This document shows, piece by piece, positions 43,610-55,000 of a stretch of 64,000 bases of DNA (the first letter of the stretch is position 1; each line of letters begins with the position of its first letter). Source of the DNA: Vreelandella sulfidaeris (GTDB lineage Bacteria; Pseudomonadota; Gammaproteobacteria; Pseudomonadales; Halomonadaceae); the NCBI GenBank assembly GCA_007182875.1, contig AP019514.1, positions 1,550,001-1,614,000 of the forward strand, in the 5' to 3' direction. Under the pieces are notes generated by a model. The model was not told the DNA's origin. It worked only from the letters and a program-made list of their open reading frames with translations, and ran no database searches. A program made the translations under genes and the position numbers.

Positions 43610-44160
43610 TTAATTGTCGAGTTCTGCTTCGATTTGAGCACGCCGCTGCCGACGTTTCTGGCGGCGGCGTTTCCAATGGTGTGAGACATGCCAGCGCCAA
43701 ATCAGGCGAACGCCAATATTGGCGACGATGGCGACGATAATGCCCGTTACAAGTGAGCCAATGATGAGTGGCGGCATAATGTCGTGCATCTGTTCGGCCA
43801 GCCAGCGTGTCGAAATGCGCGAGGGTGCTTCCCGCACTGGGGCGCCGAGTATGAACGTGCCAATTCGGTAATTGCTGTAAAAAATCAGTGGCATCGTTAG
43901 GGGTTGGTAATCCATACCAAACCTACCGATAGGGCTAAATTGCAGCGCGTTAGGCGAGCACCCAGCGCAGCCACCACCATCTGAAAAGGGATGGGGAGCA
44001 TGGCACAAAACACGCCCACGCTAAACGCATTCGCAACGCTTCGGCGAGTTAAAAGCCACAAACCCGGGTCGGCAATCAGCGGCGCCATAAACCGTAGCGA
44101 GCGCTGTTTCCTGATGGTGTCGGGTTTGGGCATGTAGCGCTGCAGGAACCGGCGCGGCAT
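43610..44160 (-). CDS. DUF2062 membrane protein (one frame break)
   Basis: DUF2062 family protein of unknown function, predicted in the inner membrane. A basic N-terminus (PRRFLQRYMPKPDTIRK) is followed by SVGVFCAMLPIPFQMVVAA, the family core NLALSVGLVWITNP, and a second hydrophobic pair near the C-terminus (IIGSLVTGIIVAIVANIGV). A strongly basic tail KRRRQKRRQRRAQIEAE ends the protein. One C is lost near 43898 (repair joins ITNP to LTMPLIFYSNYRIG). The corrected length is about 183 residues. It is divergent from comEC, as in Pseudomonas. Confidence 0.85.
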
Positions 44161-44257
44161 GGCGGATACTCTTGCCTATCAATGTTGCCCATTATCCATA
44201 TAGCGTTGCCCTTCGGCTATGCTAGGCCACCAATGAACGTTCGCCAGGGAGGGTCCT

Positions 44258-46523
44258 ATGCGGTTAGGTGTCGCCATGCCGGCTGCTTTAGCGGCTCTCA
44301 CTGGAGGGGGCTTCGCGTGGTATAGCCACACTGCAGGCATGACATCTAATGCGTTTGGGTGGGTGTTGGTGGCTGCTTTATTTGTCGTCGGCTGGCGGCC
44401 ACGCCTAGGCGTATGGCTGTTGATTGGTCTATGGGTGTTTGCTGGCGTGCAGCGTGAATGGACGAGCCGTTTACCGGCGGGGTTAAGCGGTGAAGATGTT
44501 GTTGTTGAGGCAAGCGTGTTGACCGCCCAGCCAGCAGGGGGCGCAACGCGTCTGCTATTAGCTGTTGATCATTGCCAAGCCCCGGCCCAACGGCCGAGTT
44601 GCTCTGCACTCGCTCACGTGCGCATAACCGCTTATGGCGATAATCGATTCCAGCCCGGTGAACAGTGGCGTATGACGCTGCGTTTGCGTCCTCCGAGTGG
44701 CTTTGCCAATCCGGGTACATTCGATTATGAGCAATGGCTTTGGCGCGAGGGAATCCATGCGACTGGCTACTTACGCCAGGATCCTCCGCCGGTTCGGCTC
44801 TCTTCCTCCGGCCCTTCGCTTCGCCAGCTTGGGCTGGACTTCTTAGATCAACAGGCGTTTGACGAACGCACGAAACGCTGGCTGGCAGCGCTAACGTTAG
44901 GGGATAGCGAGCAGCTCACCCAGGATGATTGGTCATTATTGAATGCTACCGGCACTACACACCTGGTCGTAATTTCAGGCTTGCACGTTGGTTTGGTGGC
45001 ATCGTTTGTACTGATGCTAGCCAAGCTGGGAGCTCGTTTAACGACACCCACCAACTGGCGAATGCGCACCTGGCCATGGTGGTTGGCGGCCATCGCGTGT
45101 GTCAGTTATGCCACTCTTGCCGGGATGGCGCCACCGGCTATGCGGGCTATGGTAATGACGCTGATTGGTTTATGGGTGTTGAGTGGTCGACATGCACCGG
45201 GGCCATGGCAGGCTTGGTGGCTAGCCATTGCATTGGTACTCATAGTTGATCCAATGGCGCTATGGCGGCCGGGAATGTGGTTGTCATTTTTAGCTGTGGC
45301 ATGGCTGATTATAATTTGGCAGGGGCGACGGCGCCCTCAGGGAATAAAAGGCTGGTGCTGGGCGCTGGTTAGGTCGCAATTGCTACTAGCACCGTTAATG
45401 GCTGCCGCGGTGTTGGTTGCGTTTGGGCGAGTAGCGCCCGCCGCGCCATTGATCAATTTAGTCGCAGTGCCCTGGGTGAGTTCGGTGATGGTACCCACCG
45501 CCCTGTTGGGGTGGTTGCTAGCACCGTTCCCCCTTTTAGGTGGGGCTTTTTGGTGGCTATTTGAGGCGTCGCTTAGCGTTTTCCACCTGCTGCTGACGGT
45601 CTCTGTACAGCGTTGGCCATTGTGGGAGCCCGACCGGCTGCTGACGATGCCGCTAGCCCTCGCTTTGCTGATGATGTCCTTGAGCTGGGGGCTGCCTAGT
45701 GTATTACCAGGATTGAGGCTGGCCTCTACCTTGCTGGTTCTAGCCCTTCCTTTTGGTCGCTTTCGCCGCCTAGCTTTCGTAGCACGGTGAGCGTTAACGT
45801 ATATGACGTGGGGCAGGGGCAGTTGATAGAACTGCGCAGTGAGCATTATCGCCTTCTTTACGATACCGGGCCGCAATTTCGCAGTGGCTTTATGCCGCTA
45901 GAGACGCTTTGGTCGCCGGGACAGCAGTTTGATCAGGTGATCGTTAGTCACGGCGATAATGACCATGCGGGGGTGTGGAGGCGTTGCTTGACAACCATTT
46001 GGTTAGTCAGTGGACAGCTCCTGCGGGTGAAGCGCTGCCAGTTCCAAGTGTTGCCTGTCAGCGTGGTCAGGCATGGCAGCGTGATGGGGTTAGCTATCGA
46101 TTCTTATGGCCACCTGCTGGCGAGAATACGCTATCTGCGAATGATCGTTCCTGCGTGTTGGAAGTGAGTGTCGGCGAACAGCGATTGCTGATTACGGGGG
46201 ATGTGAGTGCCGAGATAGAGCGGCGCTTTCTGCGCGAAGTAGGTTTACCCATTAGTGCGTTGGTGGCAGGTCACCATGGCAGCGACACCAGTTCAGGTAT
46301 TCAGTTTGTGCGTCATGCTATGCCTAAGCATGTCATATTTAGCGCTGGGCAAAGTAATTCTTTTCAGCACCCAGTGGACGCCGTCGTGCGCCGTTTTCGT
46401 CAGCAAGGGAGCTGTTTATGGAGCACGGCACAGGATGGAGCGCTGCGTTTTAGTCTAGGCGCAGCCGATTCCATTGAAATCAAAACGACGCGACAACTGC
46501 CAGGACAACGTAACCGGTGTTGA
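44258..46523 (+). CDS. comEC: DNA uptake channel protein ComEC/Rec2 (two frame breaks)
   Basis: Inner-membrane channel for single-stranded DNA in natural transformation. An N-terminal membrane pair and a soluble DUF4131/OB-like part come first. The Competence domain follows, with many helices (TGTTHLVVISGLHVGLVASF, AGMAPPAMRAMVMTLIGLWV). A C-terminal metallo-beta-lactamase-like domain has NVYDVGQGQLIEL, VSHGDNDHAGG and ALVAGHHGSDTSSG. The frame breaks near 45785, where the helical part ends in a stop, and near 45970 (repair gives HAGGVEALLDNHL). The corrected length is about 755 residues. A real split at 45787 (GTGAGC start) is possible but less likely. Confidence 0.9.
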
Positions 46524-46579
46524 AGCGTGGCGCCATAAGGTAGAATTCAGCGCACTGCACACTATTGCCAGGAGCGCGT

Positions 46580-48315
46580 GTGACTGATTCAGGTTGGGTT
46601 ATCTACAAACGGTTGTTGGGTTATGTAAAGCCGCATTGGCGTGCCTTTGGGCTGGCGGTGGTGGGGTTTGTGGTCTATGCCGCGTCGAGTACCGCTCTGG
46701 CGGAAATGATGAAGCGTCTTATTGACGGCATTCAAAACCCAGACGCAGCCTTTCGGTTATTGCTGCCATTATTTGTGATTATTATGTTCTCTGCCCGAGG
46801 GTTGGGTACTTTTCTAAGCACTTATTTTATGGCCTATGTGGGCCGTTATGTCATTCATACTCTGCGCTGCGATGTGTTTGCCCATCTTCTCCATCTGCCC
46901 GGCCGGTTTTTTGACCACCACTCTAGCGGTCAGCTGGTATCACGAGTGACCTATCATGTTGAGCAAGTAGCCGGGGCTGCCACCAAGGCGGTAACGATTA
47001 TTCTTCGTGAAGGTCTGTTTGTGGTCGGGTTAGTGCTTTATCTACTCTGGACCAACTGGTTGTTAACGCTGCTTTTTTTGGGCGTGACTCCGATTATTGC
47101 CGTGGTAGTGAGCTATGTTAGTAAACGCTTTAGGCGGATCTCCAAGCGCATTCAGCACTCTATGGGCGATGTCACCCATATTGCGTCGGAAGCGTTGTCT
47201 GGCTATAGAGTGGTACGCACTCATGGTGCTGAAGACTATGAAAACAGCGCTTTGAGAAGGTGAGTGAAGAAAACCGTCGCCAAAGTATGAAAGAGGCGAT
47301 GACACGAGCAGTCAGCTCTCCAGTGATTCTGATGCTCGTAGCCATTTCCATGGCGTTATTGGTATGGCTGGCAATGGCGCCTTCGTTAATGGCGAGTATG
47401 ACGCCCGGGGAGTTTGTCGCCTTTATTACCGCTGCAGCACTAATGATTAAGCCGGTGCGTCAATTAACCGAAATTAATGGTGAAATCCAGAAAGGATTGG
47501 CGGCAGCAACAGAGCTTTTCGGGCTGCTTGATACAACGCCTGAGCAGGACAATGGCAAGCGCATCGCAAGCCGCTTAAGCGGCGAAGTGGTCATTGACCA
47601 AGTAAGCTTCCGCTATGCCGACGAACAGCCCAACGTGCTGCATGATATTAACTTGCGCTTGGCGCCGGGGGAGCTGGTGGCGATAGTTGGCCGCTCGGGA
47701 AGTGGAAAATCCACCCTGGTCAGTCTGTTGCCGCGTTTCTACCGGCCTAGCCAAGGTCGTATCACCATTGATGGTATCAATATCGATGAGTATGCCCTGG
47801 GTCCGCTGCGCCAACAGATTGCATTAGTGTCACAGCAAGTGACGCTATTTAACGCCTCAATTGCCGATAACATTGCCTACGGGATCGCCAATCCTGATCT
47901 CGAGGCTGTTAAAGCGGCGGCTAAAGCCGCCTATGCGCATGAATTTATCGACAAGCTTCCCAATGGCTATGCCACTACTGTGGGCGAAAACGGCGTGATG
48001 CTCTCGGGTGGGCAGCGCCAGCGACTGGCGATTGCTCGGGCCATCTTTAAAGACGCACCGTTGTTGGTGCTAGATGAAGCCACTTCGGCGCTGGACACCG
48101 AATCAGAGCGGTATATTCAAAAAGCCCTAGAGCGCGTCTGTGAAGGACGGACCACGCTGGTTATTGCTCACCGCCTGTCAACTATCGAACGCGCTGACCG
48201 CATCATCGTGATGGACCAAGGGCGAATTATCGAAGAGGGCACACACCAGGCGTTGTTGGATGCGGACGGCGCCTATGCGGCGCTATACCAGCTCCAGTTT
48301 CAAGAAGCGCTATGA
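46580..48315 (+). CDS. msbA: Lipid A export ABC transporter MsbA (one frame break)
   Basis: Homodimeric flippase that moves core-lipid A across the inner membrane. The N-terminal half has six membrane helices (AFGLAVVGFVVYAASSTALA ...). The ATPase half has Walker A GRSGSGKSTLVSLLPRF, signature LSGGQRQRLAIARAI and Walker B LLVLDEATSALD. GTG at 46580 follows CAGGAG. One C is lost near 47253 (repair gives YENSRFEKVSEENRRQS). The corrected length is about 578 residues. Its stop overlaps the lpxK start (ATGA). Confidence 0.95.
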
Positions 48316-49355
48316 CCGGGATAACGCGAAACCTGTCAAAAAGAGCGGGGGCAGAGAGAACTTTGTCAGCACGCTGGCTTAAAGGCGCTTATCAGGGCAG
48401 CCGCTGGCTGTTGCCGCTGAAACCCTTGGGCGCACTTTACCAATGCATCATGGCGCGAAGAGAGCAGGCATACCGAAGCGGCAATAAGGCAATCTGGAAG
48501 GCGCCGGTGCCGGTTATCGTGGTGGGTAATATTACCCTCGGTGGCACAGGTAAATCGCCGCTGGTAGCGTGGTTGGCTCGTTGGTTGGTGGCGCAAGGCT
48601 GGTCGCCGGGTATCGTGACTCGCGGTTATGGCGGTAAAGCGTCCAGTTACCCATTATTTGTTACCGCCAGCACCAACGTGTCCGAAAGTGGCGATGAGCC
48701 GCTAATGCTGGCACAGCAAACGGGGTTACCCGTGGTGGCGGACCCCAAGCGTGTGCGCGGTGTTCAGGCGTTAGTAGAGGCGGGGTGCGATATTATTCTC
48801 AGCGATGACGGCTTGCAGCACTTGGCGTTGTCCCGTGATATAGAATTGTTAGTCGTGGATGGTGCCCGAGGTCTTGGTAACGGACACTGCTTACCTGCAG
48901 GACCGCTAAGAGAGTCGCCTAATCGGCTCCATCGAGTCGATGCCGTAGTCGTCAATGGCGATTTACAGCACGCGTTGCCTGTCACTTCTGCAACATTTAT
49001 GCAGTTAGCACCGCAGTGCTGGCGCCGCTTGAAAGATGGCGTGCGTTTTCCCCTTGTGCCTCTGCCGTTTACGCTGCCGGTGCATGCAGTAGCGGGTATT
49101 GGAAACCCTGAGCGCTTTTTTCGCACGCTTTCTACATTGGGTATCAAGGGCGACTGGCATCCACTAGCGGATCACCAGCAGTACGGTGCTGACGCGCTAA
49201 ACTTTGCAGAGCCTCGCCCAGTGATTATGACCGCCAAAGACGCCGTTAAGTGTAACGCCCTGGCGCCGCCCGATAGCTGGGTACTAGAGGTAGAAGCGGC
49301 CCTTCCACCTGAGTTTGAGTATTGGCTGGCAGCGCGGCTGTCAGCAATTTCCTAA
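48312..49355 (+). CDS. lpxK: Tetraacyldisaccharide 4'-kinase LpxK
   Basis: Phosphorylates the 4' position of the lipid A disaccharide at the inner membrane. Intact at 347 residues. The P-loop is VGNITLGGTGKSPLVAWLA, preceded by a hydrophobic N-terminal segment. GYGGKASSYPLFVT, DVILSDDGLQHLAL-type residues (CDIILSDDGLQHLALSRDIE) and DHQQYGADAL follow. It overlaps msbA by four bases, matching the msbA-lpxK pair of E. coli. Confidence 0.96.
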   Translation: MTGITRNLSKRAGAERTLSARWLKGAYQGSRWLLPLKPLGALYQCIMARREQAYRSGNKAIWKAPVPVIVVGNITLGGTGKSPLVAWLARWLVAQGWSPGIVTRGYGGKASSYPLFVTASTNVSESGDEPLMLAQQTGLPVVADPKRVRGVQALVEAGCDIILSDDGLQHLALSRDIELLVVDGARGLGNGHCLPAGPLRESPNRLHRVDAVVVNGDLQHALPVTSATFMQLAPQCWRRLKDGVRFPLVPLPFTLPVHAVAGIGNPERFFRTLSTLGIKGDWHPLADHQQYGADALNFAEPRPVIMTAKDAVKCNALAPPDSWVLEVEAALPPEFEYWLAARLSAIS

Positions 49356-49367
49356 AGGAGATACCGC

Positions 49368-49643
49368 ATGGATAAGGAACTACTGGCAATGCTGGTTTGC
49401 CCGTTGTGTAACGGTAAGCTGAAATACGACCGCGAGGCTCAAGAACTGCGTTGTCACTACGATGGCTTAGCCTACCCCATTCAAGAGGGCATTCCTGTCA
49501 TGTTACCGGAAGAGGCCCGCGCGATGGATGCCGATGAAAAGCTGCCTAGCTCTCGGGGCGCTCACCAGGACGTTCTCCAGGTCACATCGGAGACGCTTGA
49601 TGGATTTCCCAGACTCCATGGCGTCTGTTCCCACGGTGCCTGA
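49368..49643 (+). CDS. ycaR: Trm112-like zinc protein (YcaR type), uncertain C-terminus
   Basis: Small protein of the Trm112/YcaR family. Eukaryotic Trm112 activates methyltransferases; the bacterial role is unclear. It has the family start [20 protein letters not shown] with a CPxC pair, then [22 protein letters not shown]. coli YcaR ends after about 60 residues; here the frame stays open for 91 and runs 44 bases into kdsB. One indel near 49545-49560 would give an end at TGA 49598-49600 overlapping the kdsB ATG, which is the more natural arrangement. AAAGGAG precedes the start. Confidence 0.85.
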   Translation: MDKELLAMLVCPLCNGKLKYDREAQELRCHYDGLAYPIQEGIPVMLPEEARAMDADEKLPSSRGAHQDVLQVTSETLDGFPRLHGVCSHGA

Positions 49644-50403
49644 CTTTACGGTAGTCGTGCCCGCTCGCTACGGCTCCACCCGGTTGCCCGGCAAGCCACT
49701 GCTTGAGATTGCTGGGGAACCGATGGTCGCTCACGTATGGCGACGCGCTTGTCAAAGCCACGCTAGCCGAGTCGTAGTGGCGACAGACGATAGCCGCATT
49801 CGTGATGCTATGTTGCCTTACGGCGCCGAAGTGATCATGACCCGAGATGATCACCCATCGGGCACTGACCGTTTAGCTGAAGTAGCCGACATTCTGACGT
49901 TGGCGAATGATGCGCTGTTGGTCAATGTCCAGGGCGACGAACCACTGATCCCGCCCGCCTTGATTGATCAAGTAGCCCTGCGCCTAGCCGATGATCCCGA
50001 GGCTTCGATAGCGACGCTAGCGGAACCTATTAATAATGTTGAAACATTGTTTAACCCCAACGTGGTCAAGGTGGTGCGCTCCTTGCAAGGTCGAGCGTTG
50101 TATTTCTCCCGTGCACCGATTCCTTGGGATCGCGAACAGTTCAAAGAGCCACCCACGTTACTGGCGACCGATGCCTGGCTGAGACATATTGGTTTATATG
50201 CTTACAGGGCCGGTTTTCTGGCAGCCTACCGCGATTGGCCAGCCTCAAGCCTTGAGCAACTTGAGCAACTTGAGCAATTGCGTGCATTACAGAATGGCCA
50301 CACTATTCAAGTGGCGTTGGCCTGCGAAGTAAATCCCGCTGGCGTCGATACCGCCGAAGATTTAGCGCGTGTGCGGGCGCTACTGGCTCAGCCCAGTCGT
50401 TAA
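49600..50403 (+). CDS. kdsB: CMP-KDO synthetase KdsB
   Basis: Activates 3-deoxy-D-manno-octulosonate with CTP for lipopolysaccharide core synthesis. It shows [19 protein letters not shown], the Mg site [36 protein letters not shown] and [12 protein letters not shown]. The start ATG at 49600 follows CGGAG. The corrected protein is 267 residues and intact. Near the C-terminus an in-frame 9-base repeat gives [10 protein letters not shown]. Confidence 0.96.
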   Translation: MDFPDSMASVPTVPDFTVVVPARYGSTRLPGKPLLEIAGEPMVAHVWRRACQSHASRVVVATDDSRIRDAMLPYGAEVIMTRDDHPSGTDRLAEVADILTLANDALLVNVQGDEPLIPPALIDQVALRLADDPEASIATLAEPINNVETLFNPNVVKVVRSLQGRALYFSRAPIPWDREQFKEPPTLLATDAWLRHIGLYAYRAGFLAAYRDWPASSLEQLEQLEQLRALQNGHTIQVALACEVNPAGVDTAEDLARVRALLAQPSR

Positions 50404-50423
50404 AGGACTCAAGGAGCGCCGCT

Positions 50424-50888
50424 GTGAAAGTGTTATTTGTATGTTTGGGAAATATTTGCCGCTCACCCACCGCCGAAGGTGTTTTCCGTCGCGCTGTCGA
50501 GCAAGCGGGGATGGCCGATGATATTGAGATAGACTCCTGTGGCGTTGGCAGCTGGCATGTGGGCAAAGCACCGGACGCACGGGCTCAACAGGCTGCACTA
50601 TGTCGTGGTATCGATTTAAGCAGCCTATGTGCTCGTCAGCTAAGCGAGCAGGATTTTGCTGAGTATGATTACGTGCTGGGCATGGATCAGGATAATGTAC
50701 GTGCCATTCGCGGCCTAAAACCCGCTAACAGCCAAGCCTACGTTGGTCTGTTTTTGGATTTTGCCGGTACGCCGGGTGCTGAGGTGCCGGATCCCTACTA
50801 TGGCGGTGAAGAAGGTTTTGAAAACGTTTTGAATTTAATCGAAGCTGCATCAGCAGGGCTCGTTCAACACCTTAAGCGTGAGCGCTGA
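50424..50888 (+). CDS. Low-molecular-weight protein tyrosine phosphatase
   Basis: Cytosolic phosphatase of the LMW-PTP family. The P-loop CX5R motif VLFVCLGNICRSPTAEG is at the N-terminus and the catalytic Asp is in VPDPYYGGEEGFENVL. Intact at 154 residues. It lies between kdsB and murB, with the murB GTG start inside its last codons (about 11 bases of overlap). In Pseudomonas the gene at this position is called ptpA. Its substrate here is unknown. Confidence 0.94.
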   Translation: MKVLFVCLGNICRSPTAEGVFRRAVEQAGMADDIEIDSCGVGSWHVGKAPDARAQQAALCRGIDLSSLCARQLSEQDFAEYDYVLGMDQDNVRAIRGLKPANSQAYVGLFLDFAGTPGAEVPDPYYGGEEGFENVLNLIEAASAGLVQHLKRER

Positions 50889-51918
50889 GGTGGCGGCTTT
50901 GAATCTGCAAACCGATGTTGATCTAACGCTTGCCAACACACTGCGGCTACCCTGCAAGGCCGAGCATTTTGCGGCGCCAGCTACCTTATCAGCGCTGCGC
51001 GCTTTACTCGCTCAGGCACGCCAGCAGGGATGGCCTACCACGATACTCGGCGGTGGCAGCAATGTACTGCTGCCTGATCAGTTGCCGGGCTTGGTAGTGC
51101 GGCCAGCGTTGGATCAATGGTGGCTGACCGCTCAACAAAGATATTCAAAGGACCATGTGTTTGTCCACGTGGGTGCTGGGGTTAATTGGCACACTTTGGT
51201 AATGGCAACTGCTGAACGAGGGCTATGGGGAATTGAAAATCTAGCGTTGATTCCTGGTAGCTGCGGGGCAGCGCCGGTGCAAAATATAGGCGCCTATGGC
51301 GCTGAGCTTGCCGATACGCTGCAAGCGGTGCAGGTAATGGAGCTTGCAACAGGACGTGTCGATTGGCTTGACGCCCAGCAATGCAAGCTGGGGTACCGCG
51401 ACAGTATCTTTAAACGCGAGCTGGCTGATAGGGTGGTGATCACCCAATTGGTGTTGCGTTTGTCGCGCACGCCAGCTCCGCAGCTCGGTTACGGTGATCT
51501 TGCTGAGCGACTATCCAATTCACCTACACCGCTAGCAGTCGCCAACGCGGTATGTGCCATTCGGCGCGAGAAGCTGCCTGATCCTGAGTTGCTTGCCAAC
51601 GCAGGGAGTTTTTTCAAGAACCCGCTGGTGGAGGATCAGCAGGTGACGCGACTGCTGCGTCGGTATCCCACGATGCCTCACTTTCCCCAGGGAAAAGGGC
51701 AAACAAAGCTGGCGGCGGGTTGGTTAATTGACCAGTGTGGCTTGAAAGGAATGCAGGATGGCGTCTTTGGTGTGCACCAGCATCAAGCGCTGGTGCTGGT
51801 ACATTTTGGCGGTGGTGATCGCCATGGCTTGCTGAAAACAGCGAACTATATCGTTGACCAGGTTGCATCACGCTTTGGCGTTCGGCTGGAGCCCGAGCCG
51901 CGGTTAGTTAATCCGTAG
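50878..51918 (+). CDS. murB: UDP-N-acetylenolpyruvoylglucosamine reductase MurB
   Basis: FAD enzyme that reduces enolpyruvyl-UDP-GlcNAc to UDP-MurNAc, the substrate of MurC. It contains LGGGSNVLLPDQLPGLVVRP (FAD site), the active-site region NLALIPGSCGAAPVQNIGAYG, YRDSIFKREL and AGSFFKNPLV, where the Ser is catalytic, plus AAGWLIDQCGLKG. Intact at 346 residues, the long E. coli-like type. Translation is coupled to the phosphatase gene. Unlike many genomes, murB is outside the dcw cluster. Confidence 0.97.
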   Translation: MSAEVAALNLQTDVDLTLANTLRLPCKAEHFAAPATLSALRALLAQARQQGWPTTILGGGSNVLLPDQLPGLVVRPALDQWWLTAQQRYSKDHVFVHVGAGVNWHTLVMATAERGLWGIENLALIPGSCGAAPVQNIGAYGAELADTLQAVQVMELATGRVDWLDAQQCKLGYRDSIFKRELADRVVITQLVLRLSRTPAPQLGYGDLAERLSNSPTPLAVANAVCAIRREKLPDPELLANAGSFFKNPLVEDQQVTRLLRRYPTMPHFPQGKGQTKLAAGWLIDQCGLKGMQDGVFGVHQHQALVLVHFGGGDRHGLLKTANYIVDQVASRFGVRLEPEPRLVNP

Positions 51919-51965
51919 CTATATTGGCCGCTTCTGCTGTTGTTTAAAATGCGCCTGCTAAAGAC

Positions 51966-51994
51966 AAAATCCCCGCATAAGCGGGGATTTTGCT
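51966..51994. terminator. Bidirectional terminator between murB and rne
   Basis: The perfect 11-base stem AAAATCCCCGC / GCGGGGATTTT with an ATAA loop lies between two convergent genes. Its A and T flanks give a short U-tail in either direction. Confidence 0.85.
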
Positions 51995-52023
51995 ATTCAA
52001 CACATGCAACACACGTGCCCGAA

Positions 52024-55000
52024 TTACTCTGAGTAGGTGTCTTGCTGTGCCTGCTTACGTTTCTCACGCGGGTCATTGTGGGCCCGGGTGCGACGCCGCC
52101 GCGGTTTAGGCGCGTCTTCAGTTACTGCGTCTTCAGCAGGCGCTTCACTGGCGATCGGCTGAGCGAGCTGAGGCGCTGCTTCGGTAGCAGGGGCTTCAGT
52201 CATTATCCGTTCGTCGCTACTCTTTTCAGTGCTGTTTTCTTCAGCACTATTCTCTTTAGTACTACTCTCATCAGTACTATTTTCTTCAGTGCTATTCAGT
52301 TCACCGCTGCCTTCTTTAGCGCTGCTTTCTTCGTCGTTACTCTCTTTGACATTCTTTGGCTCATCGCCTTTTCCGCTGCTTCTTGCTTCGGCTCGCTGTT
52401 GGAGAGTTCTTCAACCGAAGGAGCCGCGGCGACGCTCTTAGAATCGCTTGGGGTTGCTGATTCCTGGTGAGCTTCCTGAGCGTTTGCGGGTGTTTCGGGC
52501 TGACGCTCTTCGTTACTTTGATAAGTATCCTCAGCATCCAAAGCAGCCGGGGAAGCGGCCTCATCGATACCTCGCCGCAGGATCCACAATGTTGCCCGCA
52601 GGCGGCTCGATGGCTTCAGGTGTTACCGACTCGCTATCACTGACTGGTGGTTGGCTATCGGAAACCTGATCAGTTGCTGCTGGCTCTGTCTTCGCTTCAG
52701 ATAGCAGAGTCTTAGGCTCGTTCTCTTCGGAATCAGCCTCAGTTGACCCAGTGGTTGGCGTTTCCATTGGCTCATCGTTAGCTGTTGATTCCGGTTCGCT
52801 GGGCTTTGAAACGGCCTCTTTTCCACGTCGGTGGCAACCGCTGTCTCGGGCGCTACTTTAGGCTGACGGCGCTGATGCGTCGACTTACTTGCCTTTGCGT
52901 TGTCTGCCACAGGCCGGTCTGCCGTTGTGGCGTTGTCCGCTTTTTCAGACGTTTCTGAAGGGCTCGTTATGTCAGCACTGTTAGGTACGTTGGCATTCGG
53001 AGCTTCATCAGCAGACACTTCACTCGGCTGTGTTACGGCTTCTGGTGCCTCACTCGGTGCTTCGGCTTGCAGTTTTAACTGCTCAGCTTCTGCCTGAGGA
53101 TTGATAGCCTGGGTACGTGTGCGGTTACGGGGGTTGTTACGCGTACGCTTTGGCTTGCCGTCGTCTTTGGCCTCAGTATTATTGACCGCTTCATTACGCT
53201 GATTGTCACGGCTGCTATCGCGGCGCGGTTCTTTTGCGCTGCGTTTTTGCCCTCTTTTTCTTTCGCCGAACTGTCTTTGCTAGCGTTATCTTTAGCAGAG
53301 CTATCCGTCTGCGTCTCTTTGCGAGGCACTTTATTGGCCGGCTCTTGCCCGTTGGCATCGTCTTGCTGAGGATGACGGCGACGGTTACGGGTGCGGCTAG
53401 GGCCACTGCGTTTGTCGTTACTGTCCTCATTGGCAGCACGCTGAGTGGTGTTGCGCTGATCGCTCTTCTGTTCGGTTTTTTGCTCCGATTGAGGACTATT
53501 GTCACTGCGAGCGTTACGGCTGGTGGTTTCGCCGCGTTCGCTGCGTGATGGTTTCTGCCGCGACTCATTGCTGCGCTGATTGGTTTTGCGCTCGCTTGGC
53601 TTACGGGGCGCGGGCGTTTCTGCCTTCGGGGCAGGCGCAGGCTCGGCACTGCTTTCGTCGCTGCCTAATAGCTTGGCGAAACCTCGAATAAAGCGGCCGA
53701 TGACGCTGGGTTGTTCACTGGTCGCCGGTGTTGCTTTCGCCGCAGGCGCTGAGGTCGCGGCAGGTGCTTTCTCTTCGGTTTGCAGCGATGCTGGTGCAGG
53801 CGCGTTGTGCGTAACGCTTTTAACGGCGGCTTCGGCACGCTGAGCAGGAGGCACAAAAACTAGGCGTTGGCTCTTTGCCTACTTCGGTATCGGTGGAGAG
53901 TTCAAAGCTTGAAAGGCTTTGGGTGTCATCTTCGTCCAGATGATCGTCGCGCAGACGCTGAACATCGTAGTGCGGCGTGTCCATATCAGGGTTGGGCAGC
54001 AGTACGACGCGCACACCCTGGCGAGATTCTAGATCTGCCAGCACGCTACGTTTTCGTTAAGCAGGTAAGTCGCTACCGGTACCGGCAGGATGGCGCGGAT
54101 CTGCGCGCTATTCTCTTCATGGCCTCTTCTTCAATCAGGCGCATGATGGAGAGAGAGAGAGAACGCACATCGCGAATGGTGCCCTGGCCATTACAGCGGG
54201 GGCAGACCACGCCGCTGGTTTCACCCAGAGAGGGGCGCAGACGCTGGCGAGACATTTCCATCAAGCCAAAGCGTGAGATACGGCCAATTTGTACCCTAGC
54301 GCGATCCAATTTAAGCGCATCGCGCATGCGGTTTTCAACTTCACGCTGGTTGCGCGCTGGCCCCATGTCGATGAAGTCGATCACGACTAAGCCGCCGATA
54401 TCGCGCAGGCGCAGCTGGCGTGCGATCTCATCGGCGGCTTCAGAGTTGGTTTGCAGTGCCGTTTCTTCGATATCACTGCCGCGGGTGGCACGCGCGGAGT
54501 TGATATCGATAGAGACCAGTGCTTCCGTATGGTCAATCACGATCGAGCCGCCAGAAGGCAACTTCACTTCGCGCTGATAGGCGGTTTCAATTTGCGATTC
54601 GATCTGGAAACGCGAGAATAGCGGGACTTCGTCCGCGTAAAGTTTGATCTTTGCTGGTAGGAGGGCATGACCTGGCGAATAAAGCCCAGTGCCTCAGCAT
54701 GAATCTCAGGGCTATCAATCAATACCTCGCCGATGTCCTGGCGCAGGTAGTCGCGCATGGCGCGAATGATGACATTGGATTCACGATAGATCAGGAACGG
54801 AGCAGGGCGTTTGGCGGCTTCAGTGGTAATAGATTCCCACACTTGGACCAGGTAATCCAAGTCCCACTGCAGTTCCTCTGGATTGCGACCAATACCTGCG
54901 GTGCGTACGATCAGGCCCATTTTATCGGGTACAGTTAATTGGCCCATGGCATCTTTGAGCTGACTGCGCTCGTCGCCTTCGATACGACGCGAAATACCAC

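Noticed and set aside
45785..45800. comEC as two separate genes split at a GTGA overlap
   Set aside because: The split falls at the normal junction of the membrane and metallo-beta-lactamase domains, but a one-base indel explains it equally well in a window full of such errors.
45337..45876. A 179-codon minus-strand open frame
   Set aside because: It is antisense to the membrane domain of comEC, with no domain and no start signal.
52042..52470. A hydrophobic Phe/Leu/Ser-rich plus-strand open frame resembling a membrane protein
   Set aside because: It is the antisense of the acidic 15-base repeat in rne, which automatically yields hydrophobic codons.
54148..54163. A GA dinucleotide run that might be a phase-variable repeat
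   Set aside because: It encodes the conserved SLSLSI segment of RNase E, so it is codon-driven.
53867..54577. A 236-codon plus-strand open frame
   Set aside because: It is the complement of the well-conserved catalytic part of rne; its arginine/serine-rich product is a shadow.
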